From Marinobacterium_E sp035458585 (GTDB taxonomy: Bacteria; Pseudomonadota; Gammaproteobacteria; Pseudomonadales; Balneatricaceae): a stretch of 38,036 nt of DNA. Positions 31,901 to 38,036 of the stretch are shown piece after piece (positions within the stretch are counted from its first letter, which is position 1; each line of letters starts with the position of its first letter). Position numbers and translations under genes: made by a program. The stretch is taken from the NCBI GenBank assembly GCA_035458585.1, contig DATHZN010000119.1, positions 1-38,036 of the forward strand, read 5' to 3'. The notes beneath the pieces were generated by a model, which was not told the origin of the DNA, made no database searches, and saw nothing but the letters and a program-made list of their open reading frames with translations.

Positions 31901-33003
31901 GCGACCAGGACCTGGGTTTAGATACTGGCAATGGATTTGCCAGCGAAGAGTTAATTGCGGCACGTGAGGCCCTGGGGTTGACGGCCGAAGCTATTCAACG
32001 TGAGTTACGTTTGACACCGCGAGTGGTGGCTGCGCTCGAATCAGGTGATCTTCAGGGTATGGGGCAGCCGGTCTTTGCACGTGGTTATATTCGATCATAC
32101 TGCAAACGCGTTGGTATCAATGCTGACCCGTTCGTTGAGCAATACGACACCATCGTCGGGGAGATGCAGCCCAAGCGCTCCCGTATTCGTGAAATGGCCT
32201 CCAGTTCCCCCTCTACCAGTTCAATGAATATAACACCTAGACGATCACCGATAGGTGGTTTGTTTATGGGTGCTGTGAAAGTCGTTGTGTTAGCCGGTGT
32301 GCTCGGAGGAGCTGTCTACGGCGTCAGTAAACTTGATATCAATCTGGGCAGTTTTTCCCTTGATTCAATCTTCGGTGGTTCAGAGTCAAGCGTCGAGGCT
32401 GACTCCAACTTGCTTAAGATACCCGGAACGGCATCTGTTACACCTGAATCAGGATTACCTGTGCCCTCGGAACCAGATGCTGAACCAACAGCAGTTGCTG
32501 CGGAGCCAAGCCTCGAAACAGTGATCGAGTCGACTCCTGAGCTAGAGGCGGTGTCGGAAGTACAGACTGAAGTAGTGACCAGTCTTGATCGGGTTGAAGA
32601 GGTTGTGACCGAGGCAGTTGTCGAGAACAGTCCAGAACCGCAGCTACCCGTTGAGTCTGCTCCTGAACCTGCTCCTGAAGTTGCAGCACCGGCTCCGGTG
32701 CAAGCACCCGCCGAAGAGGCAACGGCCTCATCTGAATCAGCCCCTGCGTTGGCTGACGGAGTCGTCCAGGTCAGTGTAGGCTTTAGTGATGTCAGCTGGG
32801 TGAATATCAAAGATAGTAAGGGTGATGCGCTTTTCAATGGGCTGGCTGAGCGCGGTCGCACTTTGGAGTTGACCGGTGTAGCCCCAATTAATTTCGTATT
32901 TGGCCGAGCGGATGCTGTAAGTTCTTTCACTTTTAACGGTACAACAGTTGATTTAGCGCCTCATACCAAAAATAATGTCGCCCGTCTTAGTTTGCCGCGC
33001 TAA
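31897..33003 (+). CDS. rodZ: RodZ-like cytoskeletal/helix-turn-helix membrane protein
   Basis: RodZ links the MreB cytoskeleton to the cell-wall elongation machinery. The 368-residue protein has a cytoplasmic HTH domain (about 15-95, with LGLTAEAIQRELRLTP and VFARGYIRSYCKRVGI), one transmembrane segment (about 126-146), a Pro/Glu/Ala/Val-rich periplasmic linker (about 175-285) and a C-terminal DUF4115 beta domain with VSVGFSDVSWVNIKDSKG. The GTG start overlaps pilW by 4 nt. In E. coli and Pseudomonas ispG follows; here hisS follows directly after 37 nt. Confidence 0.88.
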   Translation: MSDQDLGLDTGNGFASEELIAAREALGLTAEAIQRELRLTPRVVAALESGDLQGMGQPVFARGYIRSYCKRVGINADPFVEQYDTIVGEMQPKRSRIREMASSSPSTSSMNITPRRSPIGGLFMGAVKVVVLAGVLGGAVYGVSKLDINLGSFSLDSIFGGSESSVEADSNLLKIPGTASVTPESGLPVPSEPDAEPTAVAAEPSLETVIESTPELEAVSEVQTEVVTSLDRVEEVVTEAVVENSPEPQLPVESAPEPAPEVAAPAPVQAPAEEATASSESAPALADGVVQVSVGFSDVSWVNIKDSKGDALFNGLAERGRTLELTGVAPINFVFGRADAVSSFTFNGTTVDLAPHTKNNVARLSLPR

Positions 33004-33040
33004 CGTAGCAGACACTTAATTCAGATAACGGGTTTATTCA

Positions 33041-34330
33041 GTGGCAAAACTCCAAGCCATTCGTGGTATGAACGATCTGCTGCCAGACCAGTCCCCGGTC
33101 TGGCAGTTTCTTGAAAGTAAAGTAAAACTCGTGTTGCAGAGCTACGGTTATGCCGAAGTTCGCACGCCGGTTGTTGAGCAGACTGAACTATTTAAACGCT
33201 CGATTGGTGAAGTAACCGATATAGTTGAGAAGGAGATGTACACCTTCGAAGACCGTAACGGCGATAGCCTGACCCTTCGTCCCGAGGGAACCGCAAGTTG
33301 CGTTCGAGCAGCAGAGCAGCATGGCTTGCTGTATAACCAGGTTCAGCGGTTTTGGTACGCTGGTCCAATGTTCCGGCATGAACGCCCACAGAAAGGCCGA
33401 TATCGCCAGTTTCATCAGATCGGAGCCGAAGCATTCGGCATGCTCGGACCCGATATCGATGCGGAAGTGATATTGATGACCGCACGTCTCTGGAGGGAGC
33501 TGGGGATAGACGGCTCGGTTGAACTGCAGCTCAACACGCTGGCGAGTAGCAGTGCGCGAGCCCGCTTCAAAGCCGATTTGGTGACCTTCCTCGAGGCGCG
33601 TAAAGACAAGCTTGACGCAGACAGCCTGAGACGTCTCGAATCAAACCCGCTGCGCATTCTCGATTCGAAAGATTCAGGAACTCAGTCGCTACTTGACGAA
33701 GCGCCAAGCTTTGACGAGTACATCGATGAAGAGTCGCGCAGTCACTTTGAACAACTCTGTTCGCTGCTAGATGCGGCAGGTGTGAAATATAGATTGAATC
33801 CCAGGCTGGTACGTGGCTTGGACTACTATGGCAAAACCGTATTTGAATGGGTAACCACCGCACTTGGTGCTCAGGGTACCGTTTGTGCAGGTGGACGTTA
33901 CGACGGTTTGGTAGAGCAGTTAGGCGGTCGTCCAACACCAGCCGTTGGTTTTGCTATGGGCGTTGAGCGTCTTGTGCTGCTGTTAGAGGAGCTCAAGGCT
34001 GTTCCTGATACGGCTCGCCAATTGGTTGATGTTTACCTCATTGGCGTTGGTGATGATAATCTAGCTCCCGCTATGGCGGTTGCTGAGCAGTTGCGTAGTG
34101 AGGGTGGTATAAACGTGCAACTCCACTGCGGGGGCGGTAGTTTTAAGAGCCAGATGAAAAAGGCGGACCGGAGCGGCGCGCAACTGGCAGTGTTAATGGG
34201 TAGCGAGGAGCGTGAGGCCGGCGAAGTGAGCGTGAAACCGCTACGAACAGGCGGAGAGCAGATGCGTATGCCGATAGCAAATTTAGCGATGGCGTTGCAG
34301 CAGCGCCTCAATGAAGGTTTTGGAGAGTAG
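33041..34330 (+). CDS. hisS: Histidyl-tRNA synthetase
   Basis: HisS charges tRNA-His. The 429-residue protein has class II motifs: motif 2 around GPMFRHERPQKGRYRQFHQ, histidine-specific LVRGLDYYGKTVFEW, and motif 3 with AVGFAMGVERL. The C-terminal anticodon-binding domain (about 330-425) is present, unlike in hisZ. The start is GTG 33041, and MAKLQAIRGMND is the usual family start. It is followed by yfgM, whose GTG start lies 1 nt after the hisS stop. Confidence 0.97.
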   Translation: MAKLQAIRGMNDLLPDQSPVWQFLESKVKLVLQSYGYAEVRTPVVEQTELFKRSIGEVTDIVEKEMYTFEDRNGDSLTLRPEGTASCVRAAEQHGLLYNQVQRFWYAGPMFRHERPQKGRYRQFHQIGAEAFGMLGPDIDAEVILMTARLWRELGIDGSVELQLNTLASSSARARFKADLVTFLEARKDKLDADSLRRLESNPLRILDSKDSGTQSLLDEAPSFDEYIDEESRSHFEQLCSLLDAAGVKYRLNPRLVRGLDYYGKTVFEWVTTALGAQGTVCAGGRYDGLVEQLGGRPTPAVGFAMGVERLVLLLEELKAVPDTARQLVDVYLIGVGDDNLAPAMAVAEQLRSEGGINVQLHCGGGSFKSQMKKADRSGAQLAVLMGSEEREAGEVSVKPLRTGGEQMRMPIANLAMALQQRLNEGFGE

Positions 34331-34331
34331 T

Positions 34332-34985
34332 GTGGCAGAGTTGCGGACCGAAGAAGAACAGGTCGAGTTTATAAAAAACTGGTGGAAAGAGAACGGTATG
34401 TCTCTCCTCATCAGTATTGGTATTGCTGTTTCTGGCGTTGTGGGTTGGAAGGCTTGGGTCTCTAATCAGGAGGCCGATGCGGCCAACGCTTCAGCACTGT
34501 ACGAGAACATCAGTACTGTTGTGACGGCATCGGTAAGCGATGATGCACAGCTTAAGTCCGTATTTCACCTTGGTGAGCAGCTCAAGAGCGAGTACGGCTC
34601 AAGCGCCTACGCCCCCATGGCGGCTATGTTGTTAGCCCGAGCCGCAGTAGAGGCAGGTGAACTGGATAAGGCGAAAGCAGAGTTGGAGTATGTGGTCAGC
34701 AGTGAAGCTTCTGACACTGATCTTCAGAGGTTAGCGAACCTTCGCCTGGCTCGTGTTGCCCTGGCTCAGGCTGAGTATTCGGCTGCAGAGGCTGCCCTTA
34801 ATGCCGCTGGTGAAGCTGAGTACGAGAGCCTCTATCACGAGTTGGCTGGCGATATTGCCGTTGCTAAAGGCGACCTGTCTGCGGCTCGAGCAGCCTACAC
34901 TAGGGCACTCCAGAACGCTGCGCCTCAGGCGCGATCTTTAATTCAATTGAAGTTGGATGACATAGCTGCAGGAGACGCCTCCTAA
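34332..34985 (+). CDS. yfgM: Ancillary SecYEG translocon subunit / periplasmic chaperone YfgM
   Basis: YfgM is an inner-membrane protein with a periplasmic TPR domain that interacts with SecYEG and PpiD. The protein has 217 residues: a short cytoplasmic part, a transmembrane segment (about 24-44) and an Ala/Glu/Leu-rich TPR region. I chose GTG 34332 because GGAG (34322-34325) lies 6 nt upstream and the following residues match the family; an in-frame ATG at 34311 overlaps hisS. It overlaps bamB by one nucleotide, and hisS-yfgM-bamB-der is conserved. Confidence 0.92.
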   Translation: MAELRTEEEQVEFIKNWWKENGMSLLISIGIAVSGVVGWKAWVSNQEADAANASALYENISTVVTASVSDDAQLKSVFHLGEQLKSEYGSSAYAPMAAMLLARAAVEAGELDKAKAELEYVVSSEASDTDLQRLANLRLARVALAQAEYSAAEAALNAAGEAEYESLYHELAGDIAVAKGDLSAARAAYTRALQNAAPQARSLIQLKLDDIAAGDAS

Positions 34986-36133
34986 TGAAAATAATACTGC
35001 GCTCGGTTGTATTGAGCTTAGGAGTAACCGCACTGACAGGCTGCGGTCTCTGGTCTGGTCCTCAAGAGGCGCAGCCTCAGGCACTGGTAGAGTTCAATCC
35101 AGAAAAGCAGCTGGTTCGCCAGTGGAGTATTGATACGGGGAGTGGCTTCGGAGATATCTACCATCAGACTCGACCTGCCGTGACCGAGACGGGAGTCTAC
35201 GTGGCTGACGCTTCGGGGCAGCTCAGCTCGGTTGCTCTGGAGACTGGTCGTCTGCAGTGGCGGGTTAGTCTTGGCGATCGCGTCAGCGCCAGTGCTGGAG
35301 CAGGGTTCGGGGTAGTGGCAGTGGCCTTGAGGTCAGGTGAGGTTGTTGCTGTTAGCGCTGACAAAGGCGAGGAGTTATGGCGAGCCCCTCTCGCCTCTGA
35401 AGTGCTCGCTCAGCCGCAGATCAATGCCGATAAAGTGATCGTTCAAACCAGTAACGGACAAGTGATCGCTCTGGCGCGTCAAAGTGGAGAGCAGTTGTGG
35501 GTTTATGATGCTCAAGAACCCGCTCTGACACTGCGCGGAACGGGTACGCCGTTACTCCTTCGTGACGGTGTCATGGCCGGCTTCGCCAATGGTAAAGTCG
35601 TTGCGCTCGCCCTCAATACGGGTGTGCCCGTGTGGGAGGTTCGCGTTTCGGAACCGACGGGCCGAAGCGAGCTTGAGCGTCTGATTGATCTTGATGGCCG
35701 CTTCCTTATCTCGGGTGATTTGGTCTATACCGGTGGTTATCAGGGGCGTCTGGTTGCAATTAATCCGGCTGCCGCAACAACAGTTTGGACGCGGGATTTT
35801 TCGACCTACCGTAGTTTAGCCGCTGGCTTCGGTAATATTTATGCAGTTGACGCTTCAGGTGCCGTAGAGGCTTTCGATGCCGAGTCTGCAGCGAGTATCT
35901 GGCGTAACGATAACTTTGCATACCGCAAGTTGGGTAGTCCGGTAACTCTGGGTAATGACCTTGTCGTTGGGGATGGCTATGGTTATCTTCATGTTCTCTC
36001 GCAGGCGGATGGCCACATGGTTGCACGTTACCAGATCGATAATTCAGCAATTTATGCTGAACCAGTGGTTATAAATGATACACTATTGGTACTGAGTAAC
36101 TCTGGGAAGCTTGAAGCGTTGCGTCTGCAGTAA
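34985..36133 (+). CDS. bamB: Outer membrane protein assembly lipoprotein BamB
   Basis: BamB is a lipoprotein of the BAM complex that inserts beta-barrel proteins into the outer membrane. The 382-residue protein has a lipobox LTGC with Cys20, then an eight-bladed beta-propeller of PQQ-like repeats, seen as recurring W-x-V-x-L/A patterns such as LQWRVSLGDR, ELWRAPLAS and VWEVRVSEP. It starts on the yfgM stop (TAATG). A strong terminator follows the stop. Confidence 0.95.
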   Translation: MKIILRSVVLSLGVTALTGCGLWSGPQEAQPQALVEFNPEKQLVRQWSIDTGSGFGDIYHQTRPAVTETGVYVADASGQLSSVALETGRLQWRVSLGDRVSASAGAGFGVVAVALRSGEVVAVSADKGEELWRAPLASEVLAQPQINADKVIVQTSNGQVIALARQSGEQLWVYDAQEPALTLRGTGTPLLLRDGVMAGFANGKVVALALNTGVPVWEVRVSEPTGRSELERLIDLDGRFLISGDLVYTGGYQGRLVAINPAAATTVWTRDFSTYRSLAAGFGNIYAVDASGAVEAFDAESAASIWRNDNFAYRKLGSPVTLGNDLVVGDGYGYLHVLSQADGHMVARYQIDNSAIYAEPVVINDTLLVLSNSGKLEALRLQ

Positions 36134-36154
36134 CGGCATTTAGCTTCTCCAATG

Positions 36155-36186
36155 CGGTAACCTGCCCTGCAGGTTGCCGTTTTTTT
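36155..36186 (+). terminator. Strong intrinsic terminator between bamB and der
   Basis: CGGTAACCTGC (36155-36165) pairs with GCAGGTTGCCG (36169-36179) over 11 bp with one G-T pair and a CCT loop, followed by seven T. It ends 22 nt before the der ATG. Confidence 0.82.
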
Positions 36187-36207
36187 CGTTTGTAGTAGGT
36201 GAGCAAA

Positions 36208-37641
36208 ATGCTTCCGGTAATTGCCCTAGTGGGGCGCCCAAATGTTGGTAAATCGACCCTTTTCAACCGTCTGACGCGATCACGTGATGCGCTGGTTGCG
36301 GACTTGCCGGGTCTTACTCGTGACCGAAAATATGGCGAAGGCCGTATGGGCGAGCGCGAGTATATTGTTGTTGATACCGGTGGTATCTCAGGTGACGAGA
36401 CAGGTATTGATACCCTAATGGCTGCCCAGTCGCTACAAGCGATTGATGAGGCGGATATTGTGCTGTTTCTGGTTGATGCCAGAGCGGGTCTTAACCCGGC
36501 AGATGAAATGATTGCGGATCATCTGCGCCGACGTGAGAAGCGCTGTTATCTGGTGGTCAATAAGACCGATGGTCTCGATGAGGACGTGGCTCGCGCTGAT
36601 TTCTTCACTATGGGCCTGGGTGATCCACTCTGCATTGCCGCATCACACGGCCGTGGCGTTCGTCAGTTGATCGATATGGCGCTCGATGAAGCAGGTGTGC
36701 CGTTACCAGACCCTGAGGCCGAGGAGGAAGAGAGCAATGATGACATCAAGATTGCGATTGTTGGTCGTCCGAATGTGGGTAAGTCGACGCTGGTAAATCG
36801 AATGCTCGGGGAGGAACGAGTCGTGGTGTTTGACCACGCAGGTACCACTCGTGACTCTATCTACATTCCCTACGAGCGCGATGAGCAGTTATACACCCTA
36901 ATCGATACCGCCGGTGTTCGGCGCCGTCGTCAGGTAACGGAAGCGGTGGAGAAGTTCTCTGTCATCAAGACGCTTCAGGCAATCAACGATGCCAATGTCG
37001 TTATCGCGGTGATCGATGCGCAAGACGGAGTGACTGAACAAGATTTACATATGCTAGGTTTTGTCATCGATTCGGGACGCGCACTGGTAGTTGCATTGAA
37101 CAAGTGGGATGGAATGGATGCTGACGCCAAGGATAAAGTGAAAGGGCAAGTTGAGCGTCGTCTTGAATTTGCCTCTTTTGCGCGTTTTCATTTTATCTCT
37201 GCAAAGCACGGAACCGGAGTTGGTGATCTTTATCGCTCTGTGAATGAAGCTTACGGCTTTGCGTTCAAAAAGTGGTCGACAAATGCTCTGACCAAGTTGC
37301 TTGAAGATGTTGTTGCCGATCACCAGCCGCCCGTCGTAAAGAATCGTCGTATTAAGCTTCGCTATGCGCATCAGGGCGGTTCAAATCCGCCGATAATAGT
37401 TGTTCATGGTAATCAGACGGATTCGTTACCAGGTTCTTATAAGCGTTATCTGGAGAACCGCTTCCTGAAAGTCCTTAAGGTCCGTGGAACACCACTTAGA
37501 TTCGAATTTCGTACTGGGGATAACCCGTTCTCTGGCAAGGTAAATCGTTTAACACCGCGTCAGTTGGCCAAGAAAGAGCGTAATCGTCAGCACATTAAGG
37601 ATATGAAAAAGCGCGATAAGGATAAAAAGCGCAGAGGTTAA
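36208..37641 (+). CDS. der: Ribosome biogenesis GTPase Der (EngA)
   Basis: Der has two GTPase domains in tandem and a KH-like domain, and assists 50S subunit assembly. The 477-residue protein shows GRPNVGKSTLFNRLT near the start with DTGGI and NKTDG, a second GRPNVGKSTLVNR near residue 190 with DTAGVRRR and NKWDG, and the C-terminal KH domain ending in a Lys/Arg-rich tail. I chose ATG 36208 because LPVIALVGRPN aligns with the usual family N-terminus; an in-frame GTG at 36199 would add three residues. The start lies only 22 nt from the terminator, so how it is transcribed is unclear. An rRNA operon promoter follows. Confidence 0.96.
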   Translation: MLPVIALVGRPNVGKSTLFNRLTRSRDALVADLPGLTRDRKYGEGRMGEREYIVVDTGGISGDETGIDTLMAAQSLQAIDEADIVLFLVDARAGLNPADEMIADHLRRREKRCYLVVNKTDGLDEDVARADFFTMGLGDPLCIAASHGRGVRQLIDMALDEAGVPLPDPEAEEEESNDDIKIAIVGRPNVGKSTLVNRMLGEERVVVFDHAGTTRDSIYIPYERDEQLYTLIDTAGVRRRRQVTEAVEKFSVIKTLQAINDANVVIAVIDAQDGVTEQDLHMLGFVIDSGRALVVALNKWDGMDADAKDKVKGQVERRLEFASFARFHFISAKHGTGVGDLYRSVNEAYGFAFKKWSTNALTKLLEDVVADHQPPVVKNRRIKLRYAHQGGSNPPIIVVHGNQTDSLPGSYKRYLENRFLKVLKVRGTPLRFEFRTGDNPFSGKVNRLTPRQLAKKERNRQHIKDMKKRDKDKKRRG

Positions 37642-37660
37642 ATTTATTTTGCATAGGCTG

Positions 37661-37688
37661 TTGACTCTGTTTTTAGCCTCTGTAGAAT
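37661..37688 (+). promoter_or_regulatory. Upstream rrn promoter P1
   Basis: TTGACT (37661-37666) and TAGAAT (37683-37688) are spaced 16 nt, with an AT-rich region just upstream and a GC-rich GCGCCGC discriminator downstream. The discriminator fits growth-rate and ppGpp-controlled rRNA promoters. Confidence 0.65.
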
Positions 37689-37704
37689 GCGCCGCTCTTG
37701 AGCA

Positions 37705-37733
37705 AGTGAGTGGCGCTTCAAAAGCGTCTCACT
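37705..37733 (+). other. Hairpin in the P1 transcript
   Basis: AGTGAG pairs with CTCACT at the ends (37705-37710 and 37728-37733), and CGCTT pairs with AAGCG inside, with a CAA loop. No T-tract follows. Confidence 0.45.
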
Positions 37734-37743
37734 GTTCACAGGA

Positions 37744-37789
37744 TTGGTTAAAATATATACAAATCAACGGTTTGTAGTAATTTAACCAA
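37744..37789 (+). repeat. Long inverted repeat / hairpin between rrn promoters
   Basis: TTGGTTAAA (37744-37752) pairs with TTTAACCAA (37781-37789) over 9 bp. A second 8-bp stem, 37758-37765 with 37769-37776, forms inside with a 3-nt AAC loop, separated by a small internal loop. It abuts the Shine-Dalgarno AAGGAG at 37788-37793, sharing two A. Confidence 0.55.
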
Positions 37790-37800
37790 GGAGTATGAAG

Positions 37801-37848
37801 TTGGTAAAAGTTATCGAAAGATCGAAAATTTTATCCTTCAAAGCTTGA
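37801..37848 (+). CDS. Possible tiny leader ORF between rrn promoters
   Basis: A TTG at 37801 sits 7 nt after AGGAG and opens a 15-codon frame ending in TGA at 37846-37848, which overlaps the P2 -35 element. An ATG at 37795 is in the same frame but only 1 nt from the AGGAG. The peptide would be basic (rich in Lys/Ile/Val). Such a short frame can arise by chance; its position behind a hairpin makes it worth noting. Confidence 0.2.
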   Translation: MVKVIERSKILSFKA

Positions 37849-37872
37849 CTCCTGAAACCGGCGCGGTAATAT
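37845..37872 (+). promoter_or_regulatory. Downstream rrn promoter P2
   Basis: TTGACT (37845-37850) and TAATAT (37867-37872) are spaced 16 nt, with an AT-rich upstream region (GAAAATTTTAT) resembling an UP element and a GC-rich ACGCGCC discriminator. The layout is that of a strong rRNA promoter. Confidence 0.7.
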
Positions 37873-38036
37873 ACGCGCCTCGCTTGGGGAGACAACGGAA
37901 ACGCAAGGCTCCTAGATACAAGCAACGCTCTTTAACAAATAGATCAAGTAATGCGTGTGGGCGCTTGTTAGGGTTAGGCAACAAAGCTTAATCAAGACAA
38001 GCAACCTATATGTGAATTCATTTAGCGTAAGTTTTT
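37873..38036 (+). other. rrn leader RNA; 16S gene begins just past the window end
   Basis: Downstream of P2 the sequence carries boxA and then a leader closely similar in layout to E. coli rrn leaders, ending in TAGCGTAAGTTTTT. In E. coli a comparable AACTTTT lies just before the mature 16S 5' end. No rRNA sequence itself is visible, so the gene lies immediately to the right. Confidence 0.75.
37926..37938 (+). promoter_or_regulatory. rRNA antitermination boxA
   Basis: CGCTCTTTAACAA matches the boxA consensus TGCTCTTTAACAA, followed by a GTGTGGGCGC stretch like the box C of gammaproteobacterial rrn leaders. NusB/NusE bind boxA RNA, and SuhB joins that complex in E. coli. Confidence 0.85.

Noticed and set aside
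32316..32930. A 204-codon antisense open frame within rodZ
   Set aside because: It mirrors the low-complexity Pro/Glu/Ala linker, giving a Ser/Gly/Ala-rich translation typical of an artefact.
1..38036. CRISPR arrays, insertion sequences, prophage or tRNA genes
   Set aside because: No regularly spaced repeats, transposase, integrase or phage proteins, and no cloverleaf sequences were seen; gaps are short and accounted for by promoters and hairpins.

Overview
This window is a stretch of gammaproteobacterial chromosome. Almost every gene has a close counterpart in Pseudomonas/E. coli-type genomes, and two runs of genes follow the Pseudomonas order almost exactly. MutL carries the nicking-endonuclease motif that enterobacterial MutL lacks, and the isc operon has the full hscBA-fdx-iscX tail. 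Together with the rrn leader boxA, this points to a non-enterobacterial gammaproteobacterium. Species cannot be named from the sequence alone. I saw no insertion sequences, CRISPR arrays, phage genes or tRNA genes.

Layout. 1-2.6 kb: an accessory-looking stretch with a small membrane protein of unknown function and a soluble hybrid histidine kinase/response regulator behind a hairpin-rich leader. 2.6-5.6 kb (minus strand): rsgA-psd-ygfZ. 5.7-20.3 kb: orn (plus), queG (minus), then the long block nnr-tsaE-amiB-mutL-miaA-hfq-hflX-hflK-hflC-yjeT-hisZ-purA, covering metabolite repair, tRNA modification, cell-wall hydrolysis, mismatch repair, RNA chaperoning and FtsH control. 20.3-22.1 kb: a lone MFS transporter flanked by terminators, joining two conserved blocks that lie apart in E. 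coli and Pseudomonas. 22.1-37.6 kb: suhB (minus) divergent from trmJ, then iscR-iscS-iscU-iscA-hscB-hscA-fdx-iscX (Fe-S assembly), ndk, rlmN, pilW, rodZ, hisS, yfgM, bamB and der. 37.6-38.0 kb: the promoter and leader region of an rRNA operon with two tandem promoters and a boxA; the window ends just before the expected 16S rRNA 5' end.

Most notable points. (1) SuhB has lost most of the metal-binding and catalytic residues of inositol monophosphatases but keeps the fold-defining sequence, so it is probably a pseudo-enzyme kept for its rRNA antitermination role; the boxA-containing rrn leader lies in the same window. (2) The hfq mRNA leader can form a three-way junction, a further hairpin and a Shine-Dalgarno-sequestering hairpin. 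(3) Between the tandem rrn promoters is a long hairpin abutting a Shine-Dalgarno sequence and a tiny ORF. (4) ispG is missing between rodZ and hisS, and cysE between trmJ and iscR. (5) A strong intrinsic terminator sits about 20 nt upstream of der inside an otherwise conserved gene run.

All functional names rest on motif and family recognition by eye. Promoters, terminators and RNA structures were located by reading and hand pairing, without energy calculations or database searches.
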